Shown here piece by piece: positions 7,062 through 15,142 of a DNA stretch of 48,940 nt (the stretch's first letter is position 1; the number at the start of each line of letters is the position of its first letter). The notes beneath the pieces are model-generated. The model saw only the letters and a program-made list of their open reading frames with translations. It did no database searches and was not told where the DNA came from. A program made the translations under genes and the position numbers. Origin of the DNA: an uncultured Spirochaetales bacterium (GTDB taxonomy: Bacteria > Spirochaetota > Spirochaetia > Sphaerochaetales > Sphaerochaetaceae); contig CASEGX010000003.1 of NCBI GenBank assembly GCA_949287505.1, positions 1 to 48,940 of the forward strand, given 5' to 3'.

Positions 7062-8540
7062 CTAATCCAGGCTTGCATGCCTGAAGTTATAGCCATCGGA
7101 AAAATCTATGCCATGCAATGAGGACGAGGATGCATAAACGGTGGAATAATGCCCCGGAACGATTACAGGAATATACTTCCAGAGGGCAATCTGGGCCACC
7201 GTCCATCTGTCTTGGGCTTCTTTCAAAGAGACAGAGGTGGCAACACTGTCAATAATTGAGGAGATCTTTGCATCATCAAAACCTCCGGGAGAGGTGTTGA
7301 ACAGGTATCCCTTCTCCAGGGGCAGGACAACACTGGATGTAGCAGATACATAGATATCCCAGGAAGATGAATCCCACCTTTTCTCCGAAAACGAAGCCCA
7401 GTCCATGATCATAAGCTCTGTATCAATCCCTATATTCTCAAGCTCTGAAGAGAGCGTGATGGCAATCTTATCTATATTTGACAGATTTGATGAGAGAATA
7501 CGGACCTTTCTGCCATCATACGAAGAGGACGCAAGATGCTCCAGGGCTTTCCTGTCATTCTCTCTTTCATATGGATCAAGGGATGAATCAACACTCCATG
7601 GACCTTGTTCCATGTAATCGGAATGGAGGGAATAGCCATAATCTCCATAACAGGAACGCATGAGACTGTCTCTGTTTATTGCGAAAGAAACAGCCTTACG
7701 GAAATCAGGGTCCGTGGCAATTCCCTCTTTCTTGTTGAATACAATGACTATGGAACCATTCTCCCCGCCCTGATGAAGCTCTGTATCATCATCCGCTTCA
7801 AGAGAAGCTATATCATCGTAAGAAACAGTATCTATGAAATCATACAAACCGCTCTCAAGGCCAAGCCTCCGTGTGACCGGATCAGGTACGAAATTATAGC
7901 GGATTCTTTCAATCTCAGGCTTTTCTCCCCAGTAAGCACTGAAGGCAGAAAGTTCCGCATAAGAGCCGGAAATCCATTCACTGATCATATAAGGACCTGT
8001 TCCGGGGGCATCATGCACAAGTCCGTTCGGAGTAAGGGAAGAAAATGCTGAGGATGGAAGAATGACAGCCGCCTGCGGGGAAGATGCAAGCATGACAGGA
8101 AGAAGAACAAGGGATGAGGATGCTCTGATAACCACACACTCTCCTTCTGCCTGGAATTCCGCCTCCCCTGTGATTTTCCTGACATTTGCATAGACACTGA
8201 GCCATCTGTTAAGGGAAGTGAAGGCATCTTCTGCGTCAAGGAGGCTTCCATCATGGAAATGAACATCGTCCCGAAGCGTCATGACAAGAGTGCACCCATC
8301 ATCCTCCAGCGCATATGAAGAGGCAAGGCACGGAATGATATTTCCCTCATCATCCATGCTGAGCATGCGCTCATATACATTGCCCACTGCGATATTGCGT
8401 CCGGATACAGAGGAATTCACCATGACATCAAGCGTAGGAGGTTCCTGAGCCACTGCAACGGAGAGAAATGAACTGGTGTTTTCTGCTGTGCATGATACAA
8501 GCAGGAAGAGAGAGAATAAGAGTGCAGATAAAAGCTTCAT
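7062..8540 (-). CDS. Peptide-type ABC importer substrate-binding lipoprotein (family 5)
   Basis: A 492-residue lipoprotein: hydrophobic signal sequence, then lipobox LVSC with Cys17 as the lipid-anchored residue. The mature part shows family 5 marks: QEPPTLDVMVNSS near the start, YERMLSMDDEGNIIPCLASS, the TLRDDVHFHDGSLLDAEDAF signature, and FRKAVSFAINRDSLM in the second half. It would deliver peptides or a related ligand to the two permeases downstream; the ligand cannot be told from sequence. AAGGAGG precedes the ATG. A strong hairpin terminator ends only about 13 bases before the ATG, leaving no room for a promoter, so expression seems to depend on read-through. Confidence 0.93.
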   Translation of the reverse strand: MKLLSALLFSLFLLVSCTAENTSSFLSVAVAQEPPTLDVMVNSSVSGRNIAVGNVYERMLSMDDEGNIIPCLASSYALEDDGCTLVMTLRDDVHFHDGSLLDAEDAFTSLNRWLSVYANVRKITGEAEFQAEGECVVIRASSSLVLLPVMLASSPQAAVILPSSAFSSLTPNGLVHDAPGTGPYMISEWISGSYAELSAFSAYWGEKPEIERIRYNFVPDPVTRRLGLESGLYDFIDTVSYDDIASLEADDDTELHQGGENGSIVIVFNKKEGIATDPDFRKAVSFAINRDSLMRSCYGDYGYSLHSDYMEQGPWSVDSSLDPYERENDRKALEHLASSSYDGRKVRILSSNLSNIDKIAITLSSELENIGIDTELMIMDWASFSEKRWDSSSWDIYVSATSSVVLPLEKGYLFNTSPGGFDDAKISSIIDSVATSVSLKEAQDRWTVAQIALWKYIPVIVPGHYSTVYASSSSLHGIDFSDGYNFRHASLD

Positions 8541-8552
8541 GAAACCTCCTTT

Positions 8553-8583
8553 GTAAACAAAAGCCAGGGTTCCCCCTGGCTTT
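8553..8583 (-). terminator. Terminator between the dehydrogenase and the importer operon
   Basis: On the minus strand AAAGCCAGGG-GGAA-CCCTGGCTTT is followed by TGTTT. It ends the dehydrogenase transcript and lies directly before the AAGGAGG of the binding-protein gene, so it may act as an attenuator for that operon. Confidence 0.8.
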
Positions 8584-8603
8584 CTACATGAATCCTGTCC
8601 GGA

Positions 8604-9389
8604 TTACTGTGGCTGCTTACCGATGTATGCAAGGATTCCGCCATCGACATAGAGGATATGTCCATTGACGAAATTGGATGCATCGGATGCAAGGAATACT
8701 GCAGGTCCCTGAAGATCAGATGTCTTTCCCCATCTGTGTGCAGGTGTCTTTGCGAGAATGAACTCATTGAACGGGTTTCCAGGAACTCTGAGTGGTGCTG
8801 TCTGCGGTGTCTCAATGTATCCAGGTCCGATACCATTGCACTGGATGTTGAACTCACCATACTCTGATGCGATGTTTCTTGTAAGCATCTTGAGACCGCC
8901 CTTTGCTGCTGCATAGGCACTTACAGTCTCTCTTCCGAGCTCGGACATCATGGAACAGATGTTTATGATCTTTCCGTGTCCCTGCTTGATCATGCCTGGG
9001 ATGACAGCCTTTGAAACGATGAAAGGTCCGTTAAGGTCGATATCAATAACCTTGCGGAAATCCTGTGCGCTCATCTCGACCATCGGGATTCTCTTGATGA
9101 TACCTGCATTGTTTACAAGGATATCGATCTTTCCGAGATCATTGATGATCTTCTCCGTCGTAGCCTGTATCTGAGCCTCATCTGTAACATCACAGACATA
9201 GCCCTTTGCATCAATTCCGATTTCCTTATATGAAGCAAGGCCCTTGTCTACAAGCTCCTGATTGATATCATTGAATGCAATTGCAGCACCAGCCTTGTGA
9301 AAAGCCGTTGCGATAGCGAATCCGATTCCATAGGATGCACCAGTTACCCATGCAACCTTCCCTTCAAGAGAGAAATCCTTCATCTCCAT
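8604..9389 (-). CDS. Short-chain dehydrogenase, gluconate 5-dehydrogenase-like
   Basis: A 261-residue classical SDR. It has the nucleotide-binding TGASYGIG motif (about 16-23), an acidic residue after strand 2 (FNDIN, suggesting NAD(H) preference), NNAG, the catalytic serine in ICSMMSELGRET, and YAAAK. The whole sequence, including LVDKGLASYKEIGI, GIIKRIPMVEMS and the C-terminal NGHILYVDGGILAYIGKQP, closely recalls gluconate 5-dehydrogenases that interconvert 5-keto-gluconate and gluconate. 2-deoxy-gluconate 3-dehydrogenase (KduD) is the main alternative. AGGAGG precedes the ATG; a sigma-70 type promoter lies upstream, and a terminator follows, so it is transcribed alone. Confidence 0.9.
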   Translation of the reverse strand: MEMKDFSLEGKVAWVTGASYGIGFAIATAFHKAGAAIAFNDINQELVDKGLASYKEIGIDAKGYVCDVTDEAQIQATTEKIINDLGKIDILVNNAGIIKRIPMVEMSAQDFRKVIDIDLNGPFIVSKAVIPGMIKQGHGKIINICSMMSELGRETVSAYAAAKGGLKMLTRNIASEYGEFNIQCNGIGPGYIETPQTAPLRVPGNPFNEFILAKTPAHRWGKTSDLQGPAVFLASDASNFVNGHILYVDGGILAYIGKQPQ

Positions 9390-9420
9390 TTTACGCCTCC
9401 TGTAAAATACCGACAGGAAA

Positions 9421-9449
9421 AGTCTACATCAGCTTCTCCTGTCTTGCAA
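9421..9449 (-). promoter_or_regulatory. Promoter of the dehydrogenase gene, overlapped by an inverted repeat
   Basis: On the minus strand TTGCAA (-35) and TAGACT (-10) are 17 bases apart. The perfect inverted repeat GACAGGA (9412-9418) / TCCTGTC (9437-9443) spans the -10 and half the spacer, a natural place for a repressor operator. Confidence 0.65.
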
Positions 9450-9451
9450 GA

Positions 9452-9474
9452 AAAACGGAACGACGTTCCGTTTT
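9452..9474 (-). terminator. Terminator of the putative glycoside hydrolase gene
   Basis: A perfect AAAACGGAACG / CGTTCCGTTTT inverted repeat with one central base. Read on the minus strand it ends in TTTTTC and begins a few bases after the stop codon. Confidence 0.85.
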
Positions 9475-9477
9475 CGG

Positions 9478-10899
9478 TTATAGTTTATCTATAAGCATCG
9501 AGCATTTGCCAGATGGTATCGGAAGTGTCTTCTTCTTGTCATCTTCAAGAATGTGTATTGTAAAGTAATAGAGCTTTTCCGACTCAAGTCTGATTTCCCA
9601 GCCCCTTGCGTTCTTATTCGAAAGAATCGTGATACTGTTCTTCTTCAGAGAAAGATCCTCAATTCCCATCTCCTCGAGAGATTGCATTGTCCAGTTCACA
9701 GTCTTCCTTGGCAGAGAGATATCGAGACCGATGATGTTCTCAATCATCAGAGCTATGGATACAAGACCGAGCATTGGAAGATATCTCTTCTTATTCTCCA
9801 TGCCCTCCGGCACCTCTGCAGGCCCTTCGGAACCCGGCTTATAGATTTCCCATGAATCTCCCTGTTTCTCTGCATCCGGATGAAGAGTATCCAGAATGAA
9901 ATACATATGACGTATCGTGCATTCGCGGGCAAAGACAAATGAACCGTAGTTCATCAGTCCCTTGACGATGAAGTAGATGAAGAATGATGTGACTCCTCCG
10001 CAGTATCCATTACCCTTCTCAGAGAAGAATACTGAAGATACAGGAACTGACGGGAAAGGATTCTCAGTGCCGAATTCTTTTTCATCCTTCAGCTCTTCAA
10101 TCAAATACGATGCGTACTCATTGTTAGGAATCTCTGCAAGAAGTGTCATGAAACAGCCGATATGCTTGTTCTTTATACGCTCTTCATTGCTATCAAGGTC
10201 ATAATAGAAATGATCCTCGCTATCCCACATCATGCCATTGATTCTCGTCTTGACCGAGAAATAGATTCTCTTATAGCGGAAAGCAAGCTCCTTATCATTC
10301 AGGATGTCCCCGATATAAGACATGTAAAGGGCAAAGACAGCAATTGCCGCATTGTAGTCGACGGTGTATTCAGCACCCTCGCGTGGAAGATTACCCATAT
10401 GCGTGGCACTGTATGGAACACTGTAAAGGCCATTCGGCTTCATGGAGTTCGTCTGTATCCACTGGAAGTATTTTTCCAGCATAGGAACGATTTCCTTCAA
10501 TCTCTTCTTGTTTCCAATCTTATGGAAGAAAACAAACTCGACATAAGAAAGAAGAGGAAGGGAAAGTCCAAGCGGATTGTCTTCAGTGAAAACAGGCTGC
10601 TTTGTCACAGTATCATAGCATTCTGCAATCTGACCATCTTCTCCCTGCATGGAATAGAAGAAGTCAATCATAGAATACGGACTATATATCTGATTGCTAT
10701 AGACCAGGAAAAGGGATGACAGACAGGCATCAAAGAGATTAATTACCGAGGAATCACCATGGGTGAAATAACCTTCAGGAAATGTTCCATCCTTCTCACC
10801 CGGGTGCCAGACCTCATCCAGCCAAACCCAGGTTCTGTCGTACATATCAACAAAATCCTGATCATAGAAATGAATTCGAGGAACTAAATCTTTTACCAA
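9478..10899 (-). CDS. Putative (alpha/alpha)6-barrel glycoside hydrolase
   Basis: About 473 residues, cytoplasmic (no signal peptide). The pattern of long helices with aromatic and acidic clusters (TWVWLDEVWHPGE, GTFPEGYFTHGDSS, MWDSEDHFYYDLD, GYCGGVTSFFIYFIVKGL, GDSWEIYKPGSEGP) resembles the toroidal GH63/GH37-like fold of trehalase and mannosylglycerate-hydrolase-type enzymes. This is a fold-level impression; the substrate and catalytic acids are not assigned. The longest frame starts with TTG at 10905, only 2 bases from the GGAG box. The TTG at 10899 (MVKDLVPRIHFY) has 8-base spacing and is preferred. It has its own promoter and terminator, so it is a single-gene unit. Confidence 0.55.
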   Translation of the reverse strand: MVKDLVPRIHFYDQDFVDMYDRTWVWLDEVWHPGEKDGTFPEGYFTHGDSSVINLFDACLSSLFLVYSNQIYSPYSMIDFFYSMQGEDGQIAECYDTVTKQPVFTEDNPLGLSLPLLSYVEFVFFHKIGNKKRLKEIVPMLEKYFQWIQTNSMKPNGLYSVPYSATHMGNLPREGAEYTVDYNAAIAVFALYMSYIGDILNDKELAFRYKRIYFSVKTRINGMMWDSEDHFYYDLDSNEERIKNKHIGCFMTLLAEIPNNEYASYLIEELKDEKEFGTENPFPSVPVSSVFFSEKGNGYCGGVTSFFIYFIVKGLMNYGSFVFARECTIRHMYFILDTLHPDAEKQGDSWEIYKPGSEGPAEVPEGMENKKRYLPMLGLVSIALMIENIIGLDISLPRKTVNWTMQSLEEMGIEDLSLKKNSITILSNKNARGWEIRLESEKLYYFTIHILEDDKKKTLPIPSGKCSMLIDKL

Positions 10900-10959
10900 T
10901 TCCAAAACTCCGCAGATTAAGGAAAAATCCCTGCTCTTTGTCCTTAAATCGCATTCTAC

Positions 10960-10988
10960 ATATTATCGCAAGGGTGCTGAGAAGTCAA
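10960..10988 (-). promoter_or_regulatory. Promoter of the putative glycoside hydrolase gene
   Basis: On the minus strand TTGACT (-35) and TAATAT (-10) are exactly 17 bases apart. The predicted leader is roughly 50 bases, ending in GGAG before the TTG start. Confidence 0.8.
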
Positions 10989-11073
10989 ATTGTTTTTTTG
11001 TTGTCTTTTCTATTGCTATAAAAAGAATTAGCTAAAAATTATTTTTTTAAGGCCTCTTGACTTGCCCTGTCTG

Positions 11074-12024
11074 TCAGCTTCTTTCTGAACTTCCCTGGAC
11101 CTTTCCATGAATGAGTTCAAGAGCTCCACTTCTCATTTCAATGCGAAATTCCTGCCCCACATGAGTGAAAAGCTCGCCATCACAATGAGCCTCAATGCAT
11201 TTCTCTTCCGAATTAATGCTCACACTGCGTGCGCGGACACATGTGAATGTACGACTGTCTTCGGTGTGTGCCCCGCGGAGGAAAGCCAGCACGGCTTTTA
11301 TCAGGCCTTTGCGCTCAAGAGGAAAATTGGTATACATGACATCGAAGAAACCATCGTCAATCATTGCATCAGGCGCCATGATGAACGAGGATCCCATCCT
11401 GCGTCCATTTGATACGGAAATCTGCTGAGTCTCCAGCTCTGAAACATTCCCGTCGACATCAAGCCTTATTCTGTATGGCTTCGGCGGATGGACGAGGATG
11501 TCAAGAAAAGCAACGATGTAGCTGAGCATCCCGTTGAGGTGCTTATAATCCATTGCCTTGAAATTGACCATCGGCTCAAACCCGAAGCCGGCCCCATTGA
11601 CGAAGTACATGCCATCCGGATGATCCGTCCCCTTACAGAAACCGACATCAATCCTTCCCGTCTTTCCTCCGGCTATGAGACTGACAGCCTTCTTCTGACT
11701 TGAAGGAATCCCGACCATCCAGGAAAAATCATTTCCCCGCCCTATCGGGATGATACCCATCCTGACGGATTTCACTCCGGACTTCATGATACCGTTCACG
11801 GTCTCATTCACAGTTCCATCACCACCTGCTGCGACGATGGTGTCATACCCATAAAGCGCGCCTCTTTTCGCAAGGCTCTCAGCGTGTCCGGGTGCTCTTG
11901 TATATGCTACAGTGCATTCCCTGCCCATAGTGCGGAAAAGCGACTGGATTTCCTTCGCTTTCTTCTTTCCACGTCCTTTGGATGCATTAGGGTTGATTAT
12001 CAGGAGAATGTCCTTTCTGAGCAT
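11074..12024 (-). CDS. Diacylglycerol/lipid kinase family protein (DagK catalytic domain)
   Basis: A 316-residue soluble lipid kinase of the DgkB/YegS/LCB5 class, which phosphorylates diacylglycerol or a similar lipid at the inner membrane face. Marks are LLIINPNASKGRGKKKA at the N-terminus, the nucleotide-binding VAAGGDGTVNETVNGI near residue 65, IPIGRGNDFSWMVGIP, and the C-terminal EAHCDGE motif. Lipid substrate unknown. A TATAAA hexamer ends 8 bases before the ATG and there is no Shine-Dalgarno sequence. It is divergent from nagA with an 87-base shared control region. No clear terminator is seen downstream. Confidence 0.88.
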   Translation of the reverse strand: MLRKDILLIINPNASKGRGKKKAKEIQSLFRTMGRECTVAYTRAPGHAESLAKRGALYGYDTIVAAGGDGTVNETVNGIMKSGVKSVRMGIIPIGRGNDFSWMVGIPSSQKKAVSLIAGGKTGRIDVGFCKGTDHPDGMYFVNGAGFGFEPMVNFKAMDYKHLNGMLSYIVAFLDILVHPPKPYRIRLDVDGNVSELETQQISVSNGRRMGSSFIMAPDAMIDDGFFDVMYTNFPLERKGLIKAVLAFLRGAHTEDSRTFTCVRARSVSINSEEKCIEAHCDGELFTHVGQEFRIEMRSGALELIHGKVQGSSERS

Positions 12025-12099
12025 ATCTGGATTTTATAGAAACATTGAAATTACTACAATAAAAAACCATCATTTCATATCGTTTTTCCCTTTAAATGA

Positions 12100-12105
12100 T
12101 ATAAT
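12100..12105 (+). promoter_or_regulatory. -10 element of nagA, giving a leaderless mRNA
   Basis: A perfect TATAAT ends 6 bases before the nagA ATG, so initiation would fall on or next to the A of the start codon. No good -35 is seen at 16-18 bases, so an activator or extended contacts may be needed. Confidence 0.5.
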
Positions 12106-12111
12106 CAGGCC

Positions 12112-13248
12112 ATGAAGAAAATCATCAAGAACATCAATGCTGTCATAGCAGGCAGGCTCATCAATACTGATATAGGCATAGAAAACGGTGTTTTCTGCAA
12201 CGCAGCGGGAAACGGCGAGATAATCGAAGGCAATGATCTGATTGCTGTTCCAGGATTTATCGATACGCATATTCACGGCATTGGGGGATATGGCACGGAA
12301 GACGGCACGGAGGAAGCAATACTTGCAATGTCATCCTCCCTTGCAGAAGCAGGGGTTACATCGTTCTTCCCGACAATATACACAGATACGATGGAACGCA
12401 TCACAAAGGACGAGAAGGCAATCGTCAGCGCGAGGGGCAAAGAGAAAGGCGCTTCGATTGCTGGCATTCATATTGAAGGTCCATTCATATCACCGAACAG
12501 GATAGGAGCCCAGAATCCTCTGGGAAGGCTCAATCCTGATAAAGATGCTTTTGATACAATGCTCTCATGTGGAGGCGGGCTGATCAAGGCCATGACAATC
12601 GCTCCAGAGCTTGAAGGGGTTGATAAAATAGCCCAGCTTGCTTCAGAGAACGGCATTGTCCTTCTCATGGGACACACTGATGCAACATATGAGGAAGCCG
12701 TGCATGGCATGGAACTTGGCATAAAGCACACGACACATCTATTTAATGCAATGTCAGGCCTCCAGCACAGAAAACCAGGGGTTGTCGGCTGTGTTCTCAT
12801 GAACAGGGAAATGAGGACTGAGATAATCGCGGACGGCAAGCATGTGAGACCAGAAATAGTGAAATTCCTTATTGAGACAAAAGGACCGGAGAAGATTGCC
12901 GTAATAACAGATTCTTTACGGCCTACGATGCAGAAGGAAGGAATCAAAACCGCAAACGATGTTGAAGTCGAGATGGGAGACGGGCTCTGGGTAACGAAAG
13001 GAAGACCGGATCTGATTCAGGGTTCTGCATTGACGATGCACAAGGCTTTCACAAACCTCGTGTCCTGGGGCATTCCTTTAGAGATAGCCTCAAGGGTAAC
13101 ATCAACAACCCAGGCTGAGATATATTCTCTCAAAGACAGAGGAGAGATACTTCCAGGAAAGCGTGCAGACCTTGTTGTAATGGACAGGAATCTCAGAATA
13201 AAATTCACTATGATTAATGGAGAAATAGTATGTGGTACAGCAAACTGA
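12112..13248 (+). CDS. nagA: N-acetylglucosamine-6-phosphate deacetylase
   Basis: A 378-residue amidohydrolase that converts GlcNAc-6-phosphate to glucosamine-6-phosphate in amino-sugar and cell-wall recycling. Metal and substrate motifs are in the family order: PGFIDTHIHGIGGYGTED, GIHIEGPFISPNRIGAQNP (metal-ligand Glu), LLMGHTDATYEEA, HTTHLFNAMSGLQHRKPG, VITDSLRP and the C-terminal GEILPGKRADLVVMD. There is no usual Shine-Dalgarno sequence; TATAAT ends 6 bases upstream, suggesting a leaderless message. Its end overlaps pepD by 19 bases. No nagB is nearby. Confidence 0.95.
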   Translation: MKKIIKNINAVIAGRLINTDIGIENGVFCNAAGNGEIIEGNDLIAVPGFIDTHIHGIGGYGTEDGTEEAILAMSSSLAEAGVTSFFPTIYTDTMERITKDEKAIVSARGKEKGASIAGIHIEGPFISPNRIGAQNPLGRLNPDKDAFDTMLSCGGGLIKAMTIAPELEGVDKIAQLASENGIVLLMGHTDATYEEAVHGMELGIKHTTHLFNAMSGLQHRKPGVVGCVLMNREMRTEIIADGKHVRPEIVKFLIETKGPEKIAVITDSLRPTMQKEGIKTANDVEVEMGDGLWVTKGRPDLIQGSALTMHKAFTNLVSWGIPLEIASRVTSTTQAEIYSLKDRGEILPGKRADLVVMDRNLRIKFTMINGEIVCGTAN

Positions 13249-14657
13249 ACAATAAAAGACTCTGGAAGATCTTCTCCGAGATATCTGCAATCCCCAGGGA
13301 AAGCGGCAACGAAGAGGGAATCAGGGAGTATCTCCTCTCATGGGCAAAGGAAAACAATATAGAGGCTTCCACCGATGAGAAGGGAAATGTATATATGTCA
13401 AAACCAGGCACGAAAGGACTTGAGGACCTTCCTCCTGTAGCACTGCAGGCACATGTTGATATGGTCTGTGTCAAAACAGAGAAATCGAACCATGACTTCT
13501 CGAAGGATGGAATCAGGATCAAGACAGATGGAACATATGTTTTTGCAGATGGGACATCTCTTGGAGCTGATGATGGAATCGGTGTTGCAATTATCCTTGA
13601 CATCCTCTCAGACCCTAAAGCAGAGCATGGCCCTGTTGAAGGAATATTCACAGTTGAGGAGGAAACAGGACTCGGCGGAGCATATGCAATCGTCGCAGAT
13701 AAAGTCAAAGCGAGAAGACTGATCAACATTGACAGCGAAGAAGAAGGAATACTCTACATAGGATGTGCAGGTGGTATTGATATCGATGCATCAATAAAGC
13801 TCAAATATGAGAAAGCTACAGGAACGGCACTCTCTGTAAAGGTATCAGGTTTGCTTGGTGGCCACAGCGGAGGAGAAATCCACAAGGGAAGAGCAAACGC
13901 CATAAAAGTCCTTGCACGCTACCTTGACAGGCTTCCGTCTTTCCAGATTGCTTCAATAAGCGGTGGAACAAGAAGAAATGTCATCCCGTTCTGTGCTGAA
14001 GCCGTCATTACCGTCCCTGACAAAGAATCAGCTCTCTCACAGGCAAAGACGCTCCAGGAAGAACTTGCAGATGAATACAGAATTACAGATCCTGGTATCA
14101 CGCTGACTGTGACAGAGACAGAGAAGCCGGAAATAGCCATAAAGGCCAAGAAGAGCCAGAAGATAGCCTCCCTACTCTTCTGTTCACCTCATGGAGTGAA
14201 AGGAATGAGTGCAGAGATTCCTGGCATTGTTGAGACTTCAGACAATCTTGCAATAGTCTCTGTAGAGAACGACAAGATCCTTGTCGTATATACAGTCAGA
14301 AGCAACATCGATTCCAGAAAGATGGAACTCATGTCGGAGATTCTCTCACTCACAGCAGCATTCGGCTTCAAGGCAAAGGTAACAGGAAGCTATCCGTCAT
14401 GGGCACCTGACACGAAATCAAAGCTTGCAAAGGAAGTATGCGCCGCATACAAGAGCATCAACGGAAAGAAACCTCAGGTTACGGCAATACACGCAGGACT
14501 TGAATGCGGAATCATCAACTCGATAATCCCCGGTATGGAATCCGTCTCACTCGGACCGAATCTTTGGAATGTGCATTCCGTAAACGAAAAGGCTGATGTA
14601 GCTTCATCAGAACGCACTGCGGAGTTCGTAAAGAAAATGCTTCCAATGCTCAAATAG
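13230..14657 (+). CDS. pepD: Aminoacyl-histidine dipeptidase (PepD, M20C family)
   Basis: A 475-residue cytosolic metallopeptidase that cleaves a range of dipeptides, classically Xaa-His. Metal-site motifs in order: ALQAHVDMVC, GTSLGADDGIGVA, FTVEEETGLGGA, INIDSEEEG and, in the dimerisation domain, LLGGHSGGEI. The C-terminal HAGLECGIINS and SLGPNLWNVHSVNEK also fit. Length is typical. ATG lies inside nagA after GGAGAAATAGT, so the two form an operon linking amino-sugar and peptide use. A strong terminator follows. Confidence 0.95.
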   Translation: MWYSKLNNKRLWKIFSEISAIPRESGNEEGIREYLLSWAKENNIEASTDEKGNVYMSKPGTKGLEDLPPVALQAHVDMVCVKTEKSNHDFSKDGIRIKTDGTYVFADGTSLGADDGIGVAIILDILSDPKAEHGPVEGIFTVEEETGLGGAYAIVADKVKARRLINIDSEEEGILYIGCAGGIDIDASIKLKYEKATGTALSVKVSGLLGGHSGGEIHKGRANAIKVLARYLDRLPSFQIASISGGTRRNVIPFCAEAVITVPDKESALSQAKTLQEELADEYRITDPGITLTVTETEKPEIAIKAKKSQKIASLLFCSPHGVKGMSAEIPGIVETSDNLAIVSVENDKILVVYTVRSNIDSRKMELMSEILSLTAAFGFKAKVTGSYPSWAPDTKSKLAKEVCAAYKSINGKKPQVTAIHAGLECGIINSIIPGMESVSLGPNLWNVHSVNEKADVASSERTAEFVKKMLPMLK

Positions 14658-14663
14658 GAGGAT

Positions 14664-14686
14664 GAGGGGCTGCGGCCCCTCTTTTT
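14664..14686 (+). terminator. Terminator of nagA-pepD
   Basis: GAGGGGC and GCCCCTC form a 7-bp GC-rich stem with a short loop, followed by TTTTT. It begins 6 bases after the pepD stop and ends 3 bases before the next ATG, so it may also play a part in starting that gene. Confidence 0.9.
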
Positions 14687-14689
14687 CAT

Positions 14690-15121
14690 ATGCCACGATC
14701 GCTAAGACTCTCACTTATCTCACCAATATATTATCACCCAGCTTCTCTCACGCTTTCAGAAGCTGTAAGCAGGGCAGATAAGAAAGATATCGGATACGAA
14801 GCAATCATAAGATACGGTTTCTCATTTTCTGATGAGAATCTTTCACTTTCAGTCACCGAATCCGGAGAAAGAGACGGATACTCGGAAGAAGAGAGGGCAA
14901 GAATCGAAAATGGAGAGCCCATACCAAGAAAGGAAGGTGAGGATATAAGCCTGGATGCAGGTTCATACCTTTTTGAACAGCTTCCATTCATACCGGATGA
15001 AAAAACACTTCCACGCATAATCCTTCCATATCTTACGACAGCAAACGGTGAATTCTTCATCAGGATATACAAAGAGAATCCCTTTGAATGTGTTGTCCAG
15101 CTTCTCTTCCCCTCTCCATGA
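14690..15121 (+). CDS. Hypothetical protein, 143 residues
   Basis: Not recognised. A soluble, acidic protein with no signal peptide or membrane helix; visible features are an N-terminal hydrophobic strand (LRLSLISPIYYH), a Glu/Arg-rich middle (YSEEERARIENGEP) and a C-terminal beta-rich part ending FECVVQLLFPSP. The last part (GEFFIRIYKENPFEC) could pack against a partner. Codon use resembles neighbours, and it fills the whole gap between pepD and the TraB-family gene, which supports it being real. The ATG follows the pepD terminator with no normal Shine-Dalgarno site; AGGAGG at the pepD stop would come within about 10 bases if the terminator hairpin folds. Start uncertain. Confidence 0.55.
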   Translation: MPRSLRLSLISPIYYHPASLTLSEAVSRADKKDIGYEAIIRYGFSFSDENLSLSVTESGERDGYSEEERARIENGEPIPRKEGEDISLDAGSYLFEQLPFIPDEKTLPRIILPYLTTANGEFFIRIYKENPFECVVQLLFPSP

Positions 15122-15142
15122 AGCTTCGCTATACTTCAAGTC

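Noticed and set aside
10162..10719. 185-codon plus-strand frame
   Set aside because: Fully inside the better supported hydrolase-like gene on the minus strand.
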